Below are positions 50,244-58,065 of a stretch of 64,000 bases of DNA, piece after piece. The DNA is from Acidobacteriota bacterium (GTDB lineage Bacteria; Acidobacteriota; Terriglobia; Bryobacterales; Bryobacteraceae), in the NCBI GenBank assembly GCA_017307505.1, contig JAFKEE010000020.1, positions 328,544 to 392,543 of the forward strand. The letters run 5' to 3'. The notes beneath the pieces are model-generated. The model searched no databases and was not told the origin of the DNA. It was given only the letters and a program-made list of their open reading frames with translations. A program made the translations under genes and the position numbers. Within the stretch, counting starts at the first letter, position 1, and each line of letters starts with the position of its first letter.

Positions 50244-52785
50244 ATTCCAGGGCCTCCACGAGGGAGCCGCGCACGGCCGCTTCCGCCGGCCCAGCGCCGC
50301 TGAGCAGGGCCGCGCCCAGCATCACCGGGATCAGCGTGAGGGCGATCTCGAAGGGATAGCGATAGTTCAGGCGCATGCCGGCAATGTCGCGGCGCGTCAC
50401 CTCGAGGATGTAGTACAGATTCACCGCCCCCAATGCATAGCCGATGAGCAGCCCCAGTGTTCCAATGGCCAGCGCCTCCATCCAAATGGTGTGCCGGACC
50501 TGGCTCCGCAAGCCGCCGACGGCCTGCAGGACGCCGAGTTCCCGTTTGCGGTCGGAGATGGAGACGGTGAGGGTATTCACGATGCCGAGGATGGCCACCA
50601 GAACGGCCACGAAGATCTGGACATAAGTGAGCCCGAACCACTGGTCGGTAATCCTGAGGATGAAGGCGCGGATCTCGCCATTGGTCAGGACGAAGAACCG
50701 GGTGCGTTGACCAAAGCGGTTCAGCAACTCCTGGCGCACCGCCTGTTGCGTGTAGCCGGGCTTGAGATAGACGCGGAAGACGTTGATGGTGTCGTCTTTC
50801 CAGTGCTTTACGAACAGGTGACGATCCATCAGAATGGTGCCTTGCTGGTCACTGTAGTCGACCACCACGCCCAGAATGGGTAGATCCAGACGGCCTGAAG
50901 GCGACATGATGTGCAGCACGTCACCCTTGTGGACATGCCGCAGCAGAGCAAAATTGTCGCTGATCACGACCCCCTGGCCGCGCTCGACGAGTTGGTACAT
51001 CGTCCGCGGATCCCCTTCAACCACCCTCATCTTCACGCGTTTGGCGAGCCGCTGAACATCTCCGGCTACCAGCATGACCGGAATGCCTTCGTGAACGATG
51101 CGCGCGGTCCGGACGGCCTGGATTTCGTCGATGCCGCCCACGGCCTGGATCTCTGCGCCGAGAGACGCCGGGAAACGGAAACTGCGCTGCGTGACGCTCT
51201 GTGAACTGCTCACGAAGAGGTCAGGATTCAGCGCCGCATCCGCCCAATCCAGGATTGTTTCGTAGCTGGCCTTGGAGATGCCGCCGAGGCCGATGACCAG
51301 GGCTACGGAAAGGGAGAGGGCCGCCACCGTGCCTGACGTGCGACGGGGCGACTGTAGAATGCTGTCCGCCGCCAGGGCGCCCTCCACGGGACGCAGCAGC
51401 TTCATGAAGGGCCTGAGCAGAGAGGCCAGCCAACTGCACAATGCCGGCGTCAGCAGCAAAGCCGCCAGGACGCTCAACAGGTAGCCCGAGTAAAAGAAGA
51501 GGGGCCGGTGCCCGAAGAAGACGCAGAGGATCGCGAGGGCGAGCAGGGCCAGCGCGGTCCAGCGGCGCGTGCGGTTCTCGCCCTCGGTGATTACCTGGAC
51601 TCGTCCCTTCTGGAGAGCCTTCACGGGGTCGACCGCCGCGGCGTTGCGGGCCGGAATCCAGCCGGCGATGAGACTGGTTGCCACCCCGAGCGCCAAGGCC
51701 GTCAACAGCAGGCGCGGGTCTGCGGAGATCTCTTCGGCGCGCTGCGCCGCCCCGTACACTTCCCCCATGAAATCACTGATGTAGCGCGCCATGCCGCGGG
51801 CGATGAGCAGGCCGAAGCCGAGTCCGGCCAGCGAACCGAGCAGACCGGCGATGCCGCTCTCCAGCAGAAACAGGCGTTTCACCTGACCCTGGGTCGCCCC
51901 CAGGGCACGCAGGATCCCGATCTCGCCCCGTCGCTGGGTCACCGCAATGGAGAACGTGTTGTAGATGAGGAACAAGCCGATGAACAGCGCGAAGAGGCTG
52001 CTGATATTGGCGCTCATCGAATAGATCTTCGCCATCGCTTCGAATTGCTGCCCTCGGGAACTGGGCGGATCCACCTGGAGCCCCGGGCCCAGCATGGCCT
52101 GCAGCGACTTCTGCACGCGGTCCACCTGCTGCCCTTCGGCCACCGAAAGGTCGATGCGATCGAATGTGCGGCCTCGTCCGAAGACCATCTGGGCCGCATA
52201 GATGTCCATGATGGCCAGATTGCCGCCATAGGCGGAAGCAAGCCCATCGCCCTGCATGACGCCCCGAATGGTGAACTGCTTTGGCCCTTCCATAGTGCGC
52301 ATGGTGAGCCAGTCGTTTAGCTTCAACCCATTGCGCTGGCAGAACTTCTCACTGACGATGACGGAGTCGGGCTGAGCCAGGAAGACGAGTGGATCATCGA
52401 TGATGGCTTCGTCTGCTTTTTCAAGCTCGTAGTCGCGCAGGTTGCGGTCGCCCGTCATGTCGACGCCCAGCACCAGCAGGTTCCCTTCCCCCTGCAGTCC
52501 GGTTTGAACCGTGGCTTCGATCACCGGCGCGGCGACACCGACTCCGGGGTGCCCCTGGACGCGTTCCAGCACATCTTCGGGAAAGCCGGTTTCCCCAGCG
52601 GTCACCTGGAGCTGGGTGGTGCCGGCGATCTTGTCGACGGTGCGGTTGAAGGCATACAGGACGCTTTGGTTGGCAGTATGCATGCCGACGAAGACAGCCA
52701 CTCCGAGTACGATGCCGGCCGTGGTGAGAGTACACCGCAGCAGGTGCTTCCGGACATAGGGCCAGGTGATCAGGCGTAGCAGCAT
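50236..52785 (-). CDS. FtsX/LolE-type ABC transporter permease, double
   Basis: An 849-residue permease with eight membrane helices. ATG 52785 (MLLRLITWPYVRKH) is used, eight bases after the ATPase stop; longer starts run into that gene. The first helix (TLTTAGIVLGVAVFVGMHTA) precedes a periplasmic MacB-like domain. Helices 2-4 include the FtsX signature QRRGEIGILRALGATQGQV. A second periplasmic domain follows (about 510-690), then helices with DRKRELGVLQAVGGLRSQV, the second FtsX copy. The family exports or extracts lipids and lipoproteins. ATPase, permease, LolA-like carrier and outer-membrane barrel are consecutive, a coherent trans-envelope unit. Confidence 0.92.
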   Translation of the reverse strand: MLLRLITWPYVRKHLLRCTLTTAGIVLGVAVFVGMHTANQSVLYAFNRTVDKIAGTTQLQVTAGETGFPEDVLERVQGHPGVGVAAPVIEATVQTGLQGEGNLLVLGVDMTGDRNLRDYELEKADEAIIDDPLVFLAQPDSVIVSEKFCQRNGLKLNDWLTMRTMEGPKQFTIRGVMQGDGLASAYGGNLAIMDIYAAQMVFGRGRTFDRIDLSVAEGQQVDRVQKSLQAMLGPGLQVDPPSSRGQQFEAMAKIYSMSANISSLFALFIGLFLIYNTFSIAVTQRRGEIGILRALGATQGQVKRLFLLESGIAGLLGSLAGLGFGLLIARGMARYISDFMGEVYGAAQRAEEISADPRLLLTALALGVATSLIAGWIPARNAAAVDPVKALQKGRVQVITEGENRTRRWTALALLALAILCVFFGHRPLFFYSGYLLSVLAALLLTPALCSWLASLLRPFMKLLRPVEGALAADSILQSPRRTSGTVAALSLSVALVIGLGGISKASYETILDWADAALNPDLFVSSSQSVTQRSFRFPASLGAEIQAVGGIDEIQAVRTARIVHEGIPVMLVAGDVQRLAKRVKMRVVEGDPRTMYQLVERGQGVVISDNFALLRHVHKGDVLHIMSPSGRLDLPILGVVVDYSDQQGTILMDRHLFVKHWKDDTINVFRVYLKPGYTQQAVRQELLNRFGQRTRFFVLTNGEIRAFILRITDQWFGLTYVQIFVAVLVAILGIVNTLTVSISDRKRELGVLQAVGGLRSQVRHTIWMEALAIGTLGLLIGYALGAVNLYYILEVTRRDIAGMRLNYRYPFEIALTLIPVMLGAALLSGAGPAEAAVRGSLVEALEYE

Positions 52786-52792
52786 CAGTGGG

Positions 52793-53470
52793 TTACCGCC
52801 GGGCAATGTCGTCAACAACCAGGCCGTCGCGCAGGGTGACGGTGCGCGGACAGCTTTCGGCGACAGCGCGGTCATGGGTCACCATGAGGACCGTGGCGCC
52901 CAGGCGTTCGTGCAGGTCGCGGACCAGGGCAAGGATTTCGCCGCCGGTGTGGGTATCCAGGTTGCCGGTGGGTTCGTCCGCCAGCAGGATGGGTGGATAG
53001 ACCGACAAGGCGCGGGCAATGGCGACGCGCTGGCGCTCCCCGCCGGAGAGTTCGTCCGGCAGGTGGTCCTTCCGCTGGGAGAGGCCGACGAGGTCCAGGA
53101 GTTCGGAGGCACGTTCGCGGATCTCCTTCCGCTTCCAACCCCGCAGGTGGAGCGGCAGGGCTACGTTCTCCAGGCAGCTCAGGGACGGCAACAGATTGAA
53201 GAACTGGAAGATGAAGCCGATTTTGTCGCGCCGGACGCGGGTGAGCTCGTCATCGGCCACTCCGGAAAGTACCTGGCCGTCCAGCGCGATCTGGCCGGAG
53301 GTGGGCTGGTCGAGGGTTCCGATCAGGTTCAACAGAGTCGATTTGCCGGAGCCGGAGGGTCCGACGAGCGAAACCATTTCGCCCTTGTGAATGTGGAGGT
53401 TGACGCCGGCCAAGGCCCGAACCTTGCGTTTCCCGTCGAACTCCTTGGTGACGTTGGTGAGAAGGATCAC
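52793..53470 (-). CDS. ABC transporter ATP-binding protein, MacB/LolD type
   Basis: A 225-residue ATPase. GTG 53470 (VILLTNVTKEFDGK) matches the family start and has AGGA ten bases before it; an in-frame GTG at 53500 is the alternative. Walker A is GPSGSGKSTLLNLIGTLDQP, the Q-loop is FIFQFFNLLPSLS, the signature is LSGGERQRVAIARAL, Walker B is PILLADEPTGNLD and the H-switch is VTHDRAVAE. It is first in the five-gene envelope operon and drives the permease encoded next. Confidence 0.95.
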   Translation of the reverse strand: MILLTNVTKEFDGKRKVRALAGVNLHIHKGEMVSLVGPSGSGKSTLLNLIGTLDQPTSGQIALDGQVLSGVADDELTRVRRDKIGFIFQFFNLLPSLSCLENVALPLHLRGWKRKEIRERASELLDLVGLSQRKDHLPDELSGGERQRVAIARALSVYPPILLADEPTGNLDTHTGGEILALVRDLHERLGATVLMVTHDRAVAESCPRTVTLRDGLVVDDIARR

Positions 53471-53552
53471 GCGAGCGATTCCTAGAGAGTAGGATGCCAC
53501 GCGCGCGGCGGCCGCGTTGGAAATACAGGGCCGAATCGGGAAGCCCGTCAGT

Positions 53553-53834
53553 CTAGACGAGCTCGAGGCGCAATTCTCGTCCGACTGCCGCAGCCGCTTT
53601 GCGCAGAGTGCTCAAGGTAACTGCATCGTGGTCAGGGTCCAGCAGTCGCTCCAGCGCGGCACGGCTGGTGTGCATCCGCCGAGCCATCTCCGCTTTGCTG
53701 AACTGCTTCTCTTTCATGGCTGCCTCGATCTGCCGCGCCAGCACTCGTTTAATGGCGTTGGCTGTCGTCTCCTCGTAGATCTGCTCTTCCTGCAGGAAAC
53801 TATCCAACGAAGATCCAATGTTCTTTTTCTTCAT
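53553..53834 (-). CDS. HigA-like antitoxin, XRE helix-turn-helix
   Basis: A 93-residue DNA-binding antitoxin. ATG 53834 overlaps the toxin stop by four bases (ATGA). The N-terminal half is helical (SFLQEEQIYEETTANAIKRV); the HTH lies at about 43-85 (QFSKAEMARRMHTSRAALER, then LDPDHDAVTLSTLRKAAAAV). A C-terminal strand ends RELRLELV. It should neutralise the upstream-encoded RelE/HigB-like toxin and repress the operon. Toxin-first order is typical of higBA. Confidence 0.9.
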   Translation of the reverse strand: MKKKNIGSSLDSFLQEEQIYEETTANAIKRVLARQIEAAMKEKQFSKAEMARRMHTSRAALERLLDPDHDAVTLSTLRKAAAAVGRELRLELV

Positions 53835-54196
53835 CGAGATCCCCCTCTTTTCCGCTTCAACGCGAGATCCAGATCGTGCGCCGGCGTCTTCCGGGTTTTC
53901 TTGATGAACCCGTGCAGCAAGACCATGCGTTCGGCCTCCACGCAAAAAATCACCCGTGCAATTCGACCCTGCGAGAGGTCACTTCGGACCTCCCACAGAT
54001 CTCGACCCAGAGATCGGACCAACGGCATTCCAATTGGCCAGGAGAATTCGACGTCCTTGATGTCCTCACCTATCTGCTTCCGGTCGTCGAGTTCGAGACT
54101 CTTCAGCCACTCCCGTACGGGTTCGCGACCGTGGTCGGAGCGATAGAAGTAGGCAGGCAGACGTTTATAGCCCGGCGTCAAGCCGTACTGTACCAA
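53831..54196 (-). CDS. HigB/RelE-like toxin (Gp49 type)
   Basis: A 121-residue frame with TTG start at 54196; the real start may be a little later because the predicted promoter and operator overlap this position (TTG at 54181 is next). The core is PAYFYRSDHGREPVREWLKS, EDIKDVEFSWPIGMPLVRSL, LWEVRSDLSQGRIARVIF and MVLLHGFIKKTRKTPAHDLD. This matches phage-derived Gp49-like HigB toxins, ribosome-dependent mRNA nucleases; the Arg of LWEVR and the FIKKTRKTP end are the conserved marks. Coupled to the HigA-like antitoxin by a 4-base overlap. Confidence 0.88.
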   Translation of the reverse strand: MVQYGLTPGYKRLPAYFYRSDHGREPVREWLKSLELDDRKQIGEDIKDVEFSWPIGMPLVRSLGRDLWEVRSDLSQGRIARVIFCVEAERMVLLHGFIKKTRKTPAHDLDLALKRKRGGSR

Positions 54197-54206
54197 TTAT
54201 GATACA
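54189..54206 (-). promoter_or_regulatory. Candidate HigBA autoregulatory operator/promoter
   Basis: An imperfect palindrome with outer arms TGTA (54189-54192) and TACA (54203-54206) around an AT-rich centre. On the minus strand it contains TATCATAAT, a possible -10. Its place at the start of the toxin gene fits HigA-type autorepression. Confidence 0.4.
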
Positions 54207-54231
54207 GGCGGTCAATACTCAACAGCCGATG

Positions 54232-54993
54232 CTACCGCGCCAGGGCGGTGATGCCCTTCCACAGCAACTGCTGGCCCAGGATGATCATGATGGCGGAGAG
54301 GGCGAGCCGCAGGGCGCGGGCGGGAACCCGGGTGCCGAGCCAGGCTCCGCATAAGGCGCCGAAGACCCCCCCGGACGAGAGGACGAACAACAGATGCTGG
54401 TTGACGTTGCCGGCGGCGAACTGGATGCCCCCGCCGAGAGCGGCGATGGAGAGGCCGAAAACGAGGTCCGTGCCGACGATCCGGGCCGGAACGAGGCGGG
54501 TAAACTGCAGCAGGGAAAGGCTCGTCAGGGCTCCGGCGCCGGCCGAGGAGAACCCGACCTCCAGGCCGATTGGGAAGGCGGCCCAGGGCAGTGCGCCGGG
54601 CTTTTCCACACGCTCTTCAATGTGAGTCTTGCGAAATGCCTTGTACAGACTCAGGAGGGCCATCAGGGCAATGATGAAGCCGATGACAGTGAGCACGACG
54701 GGCTGCAGGCTTTCGTGCCTGCTCATGCGCTGCAACAGGATGGAGCCGATGAAGACGCCCGGAAGCCCGCCGTACAGCAGGCGGCGCAGGTTGGGCCAGT
54801 CGACATGGCCGCGCGACCAATAGACGAGCGCCGCGGCCGACTTCGTAATCGTTACAAACAGGAGGGATGTACCGACCGCCTCCGTGGTGGGGACGCCCAG
54901 GACGAGCATGAGCAGAGGCGCCGCCAACGGGCCGCCGCCCATTCCAGTGAGGCCGACTACGAGCGCAATGGCGAAGCCGAGCAGCGCTTCCAT
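54232..54993 (-). CDS. TSUP-family membrane permease (TauE/SafE)
   Basis: A 253-residue permease with eight membrane helices in two repeats. The N-terminal GLTGMGGGPLAAPLLMLVLG and the later GFSSAGAGALTSLSLL are the paired glycine-rich family motifs; PARIVGTDLVFGLSIAALGG follows the second. Members move sulfite, sulfate or sulfonates. As the last gene of cysD-cysN-cysH, one base after cysH, it is probably the sulfate or sulfite carrier of this pathway; direction of transport is inferred. Confidence 0.92.
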   Translation of the reverse strand: MEALLGFAIALVVGLTGMGGGPLAAPLLMLVLGVPTTEAVGTSLLFVTITKSAAALVYWSRGHVDWPNLRRLLYGGLPGVFIGSILLQRMSRHESLQPVVLTVIGFIIALMALLSLYKAFRKTHIEERVEKPGALPWAAFPIGLEVGFSSAGAGALTSLSLLQFTRLVPARIVGTDLVFGLSIAALGGGIQFAAGNVNQHLLFVLSSGGVFGALCGAWLGTRVPARALRLALSAIMIILGQQLLWKGITALAR

Positions 54994-54994
54994 T

Positions 54995-55666
54995 TCAAGC
55001 TTCCTTCACGGTCACCGTGTGCAGTCCGCATTCCAGCTTCCGGCCGCCCCAGCGGCCAGCCCGGGCGTGTTCTCCAGGCTCGGGTTTCGCGGTGCACGGT
55101 TCGCACCCGATGCTGGTGTAGCCCTGATCATACAAGGAAAGTACGGGAATGTCGTTAACGGCCAGATAGGAAAAGACTTCAGAATTCGTCCAGTCGAAGA
55201 GGGGACTGATCTTCCTGAGCGTCAGACCCGTCGGGAAACGATGCTGCTCTTCGGCCTGCAGGTTCGCGCGGGTGGGGCTTTGCTCGCGGCGCAATCCGGT
55301 GAACCAGACATCCACATCGGTCAGTCCGGCGATGAGGGGCTCCACCTTACGCAGGTGGCAGCAGCGGCCTGGGTCGGTCTGGTTGAGTATCCCGAACTGG
55401 GATTCCTGCTCACGAACACTCTGTTTGGCTTCCAGGTTGATCAGGTTCAGATTCCATTCCCTGGCCAGGCGGTCACGGTACTCGGTCACCTCAGCGAAGT
55501 GATAGCCGGTCTCGAGAAACATCACCGGAACATCGGGAACCTGCTGCAGAAGCAGATGGAGCACTGCGACATCTTCCGCCTGGAAACTGCAGGTCAAAGC
55601 CGCCCGGCCGCCCTGGCTGAGCGCATGTTCAATCACTGCCGTAGCTTGCGTCAATGGGTCGCGCAT
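54995..55666 (-). CDS. cysH: Assimilatory adenylyl-sulfate (APS) reductase
   Basis: A 223-residue reductase. TCSFQAEDVAVLHLL near residue 25 is the PP-loop-like start and FLETGYHFAEVTEYRDRL the substrate loop. The cysteine motifs CCHLRKVEPL, GCEPCT and ECGLH provide the four Cys of a 4Fe-4S cluster plus the catalytic Cys, marking the form that uses APS rather than PAPS. No cysC (APS kinase) is in the cluster and CysN carries no kinase fusion, which agrees with direct APS reduction to sulfite. It starts two bases after cysN. Confidence 0.95.
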   Translation of the reverse strand: MRDPLTQATAVIEHALSQGGRAALTCSFQAEDVAVLHLLLQQVPDVPVMFLETGYHFAEVTEYRDRLAREWNLNLINLEAKQSVREQESQFGILNQTDPGRCCHLRKVEPLIAGLTDVDVWFTGLRREQSPTRANLQAEEQHRFPTGLTLRKISPLFDWTNSEVFSYLAVNDIPVLSLYDQGYTSIGCEPCTAKPEPGEHARAGRWGGRKLECGLHTVTVKEA

Positions 55667-55668
55667 GA

Positions 55669-57069
55669 TCAGATGCCCTCTCCCTGTTCAAAGTCTTCGT
55701 GGTCGAAGCTGAAGCCGAAGCGTTTCATGTGGGCCAGCAGGGCGCGAATCTTGCGGCGCTCGGCTGGCGTGAAGGGTGCGTCGGAGAAGCTCTCCAGCGT
55801 CTCTTCTTCTTCGCGCACCTCACCCTCGATCAGGCCGGAGGCCAGGGTCAGATTGGTGATGGTGTCGATGAGAATGAAGCCGCCCGTGGCGCGGTTGTCG
55901 CGGTAGGTGTCATAGGGCAGCAGTTCGGCGGTTTCCACCTCCACCGCACCGATACCGTTCAACGCCAGCGCTTCCCCGTTCAGGCGCGCCGGCACCACGC
56001 GGGTGCCGTGCTGGAGCAGATAAGTCTTTTGTTTGTCGAGGGGGACCTCGCTCATCCAGACCATCGTGGTGTGGAGGCGGCGGGCGACCCTGGGGGCGGT
56101 GGAGGGGGAGGCCAGCAGGTCACCGCGGGCAATATCGAGCTCGTCTTCCAGTTCGAGCGTGATCGACATTGGGGCAAATGCCTCAGTCAGGTCGCCGTCG
56201 AAGGTGACGATGCGTTTCACCCGGCTGCGCTTGCCGCTGGGCAGGGCGACAATCGGGTCGCCGACGCGAACCCAGCCGCTGGCCAACTGGCCGGCATAGC
56301 CGCGGAAGTCGAGGTGGGGCCGGATGACCATTTGCACGCTCATGCGGAAGGGCTGAGCGGCGGCCACATGGGGCGGATCGACGGTTTCCAGCAGTTCGAG
56401 AAGGCTGGGCCCCTTGTACCACGGGGTACGCTCGCTGCGCGTGACGACGTTGTCGCCATCCAGGGCGCTCAGCGGGATGAAGTCGGCGATGACGCCGTCC
56501 ATGCCGGAGAGCAGGTGGGTGGCGTGGGCGCGGATCTCGTCAAAGACCTCATGACTGAAGTCGACGAGGTCCATCTTGTTGACGGCAAAGACAAGATGGC
56601 GGACACCCAGCAGCCAGGCAATGCGCGAGTGGCGGCGGGACTGCTCCAGAACCCCTTTGCGAGCGTCGAGCAGGATGATGGCCAGGTCGCAGGTGGAGGC
56701 GCCGGTGGCCATATTGCGGGTGTACTGCTCATGACCCGGGGTATCGGCCACGATGAACTGGCGCTTCGGGGTGGAAAAGTAGCGGTAGGCGACGTCGATG
56801 GTGATGCCCTGCTCGCGCTCGGCGCGCAGGCCATCGGTGAGCAGGGAGAGGTCCAACCCGTGGCTGGCGCGGTTCACCTTGCTCTTGCTGATCTCTTCGA
56901 GGTTGTCTTCCCAAACCGTCTTCGTATCAAAGAGAAGGCGTCCGATGAGGGTACTTTTGCCATCATCCACGCTGCCCGCGGTGGAGATGCGCAGCAGCGG
57001 CTTTTCGTCGCGATTGCTGACGGTGAAGTGGGTGAGCGCAATGGTCCTGTTGTCGGTGATCGCGGCCAT
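55669..57069 (-). CDS. cysN: Sulfate adenylyltransferase large subunit (GTPase)
   Basis: A 466-residue EF-Tu-like GTPase that drives APS formation by CysD. G1 is GSVDDGKSTLIGRLLFDT, G2/switch I EREQGITIDVAYRYF, G3 DTPGHEQYTRN and G4 NKMDLVD. Two beta-barrel domains follow (about 245-430). The chain ends with a short charged tail (HMKRFGFSFDHEDFEQGEGI), not the APS-kinase domain of CysNC fusions. Its start directly abuts cysD. Confidence 0.96.
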   Translation of the reverse strand: MAAITDNRTIALTHFTVSNRDEKPLLRISTAGSVDDGKSTLIGRLLFDTKTVWEDNLEEISKSKVNRASHGLDLSLLTDGLRAEREQGITIDVAYRYFSTPKRQFIVADTPGHEQYTRNMATGASTCDLAIILLDARKGVLEQSRRHSRIAWLLGVRHLVFAVNKMDLVDFSHEVFDEIRAHATHLLSGMDGVIADFIPLSALDGDNVVTRSERTPWYKGPSLLELLETVDPPHVAAAQPFRMSVQMVIRPHLDFRGYAGQLASGWVRVGDPIVALPSGKRSRVKRIVTFDGDLTEAFAPMSITLELEDELDIARGDLLASPSTAPRVARRLHTTMVWMSEVPLDKQKTYLLQHGTRVVPARLNGEALALNGIGAVEVETAELLPYDTYRDNRATGGFILIDTITNLTLASGLIEGEVREEEETLESFSDAPFTPAERRKIRALLAHMKRFGFSFDHEDFEQGEGI

Positions 57070-57975
57070 TTAGAAGTAGCCCTCCCGCTTCTTGAGTTCC
57101 ATGGAGCCGTCCTGGTCGTGGTCGATCACGCGGTTTTCCCTTTCGCTGCGGCGGAAGGCGGCAAGCTCATCGATGATCTTGCCGATGGTGTCGGCTTCCG
57201 ACCGGATGGCGCCGCTGCACGGTGTGCAGCCGAGGGAGCGCATGCGGCAGGTGACGGTTTGGGGCTTCTCGCCCGGCAGTAGTTTGACGTTTGTTTCCAA
57301 GGGGATGACCGTCGGCCCTCGCAAAACCACCTGGCGGGGCTGGGCGAAGTAGAGCGGCACGATCGGGATGGCTTCCAATTCGATGTAGCGCCAGATGTCC
57401 ATTTCCGTCCAGTTTGAGAGCGGGAAGACGCGGATGGATTCACCGGGATCTACCTTCCCGTTGTAGAGGTTCCAGAGTTCGGGGCGCTGATTGCGGGGGT
57501 CCCAGCGGCCTTCGCGGTCGCGAAAGCTGAAGACGCGTTCCTTGGCGCGGGACTTCTCCTCGTCGCGGCGGGCGCCACCGATGGCGGCATCGTAGCCGCC
57601 TTCCTGCAGTCCTTCGACCAGGCCGCGGGTGCGGAGGAGGTGGCAGCACTTGGCGGTCCCCAGGTCATAGGGATTGGCGCCCTCCTGGATGGCCTTGTCG
57701 TTGGTGTAGACCCGGAGGTCGGCCCCGATTTCCTTCGTGAAACGATCGCGGAACTCGATCATTTCCGGGTATTCGTAGGTCGTGTCGATGTGCAGCAGCG
57801 GGAAGGGGATCTTCCCCGGAAAGAATGCTTTGCGAGCCAGATGGACCAGACAGCTGCTGTCCTTCCCGATGGAGTAAAGCAGGACCGGCTTGCGGAACTG
57901 CGACGCGGTTTCGCGCAGGATGTGGATGCTTTCGGCTTCCAGTGCGCGGAGGTGCGATAGGACGGGAACTGTCAT
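57070..57975 (-). CDS. cysD: Sulfate adenylyltransferase small subunit
   Basis: A 301-residue ATP-pyrophosphatase-fold subunit that adenylates sulfate. PVLLYSIGKDSSCLVHLARK carries the PP-loop (SIGKDSS), LHIDTTYEYPEMIEFRD the second motif, AAIGGARRDEEKSRAKERVF the sulfate/ATP loop and SNWTEMDIWRYI the C-terminal motif. The family C-terminus KKREGYF is intact. First gene of cysDNH-TSUP; a perfect inverted repeat begins three bases upstream of its ATG and probably regulates the operon. Confidence 0.97.
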   Translation of the reverse strand: MTVPVLSHLRALEAESIHILRETASQFRKPVLLYSIGKDSSCLVHLARKAFFPGKIPFPLLHIDTTYEYPEMIEFRDRFTKEIGADLRVYTNDKAIQEGANPYDLGTAKCCHLLRTRGLVEGLQEGGYDAAIGGARRDEEKSRAKERVFSFRDREGRWDPRNQRPELWNLYNGKVDPGESIRVFPLSNWTEMDIWRYIELEAIPIVPLYFAQPRQVVLRGPTVIPLETNVKLLPGEKPQTVTCRMRSLGCTPCSGAIRSEADTIGKIIDELAAFRRSERENRVIDHDQDGSMELKKREGYF

Positions 57976-57978
57976 TCT

Positions 57979-58004
57979 GGGTACGCTACGTGGATAGCGT
58001 ACCC
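57979..58004 (-). promoter_or_regulatory. Perfect inverted repeat immediately upstream of cysD
   Basis: Arms GGGTACGCTA (57979-57988) and TAGCGTACCC (57995-58004) are perfectly complementary around a 6-base spacer. The repeat ends three bases before the cysD start codon, so the cysD ribosome site would have to lie inside it. It may be an operator for a dimeric repressor or an RNA hairpin that blocks translation initiation. Confidence 0.6.
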
Positions 58005-58065
58005 TATCTGCATAATCTCTAGCAAGAATATCTAGATTGTTTTACGGCAGGATGGCGAAGGCCGC

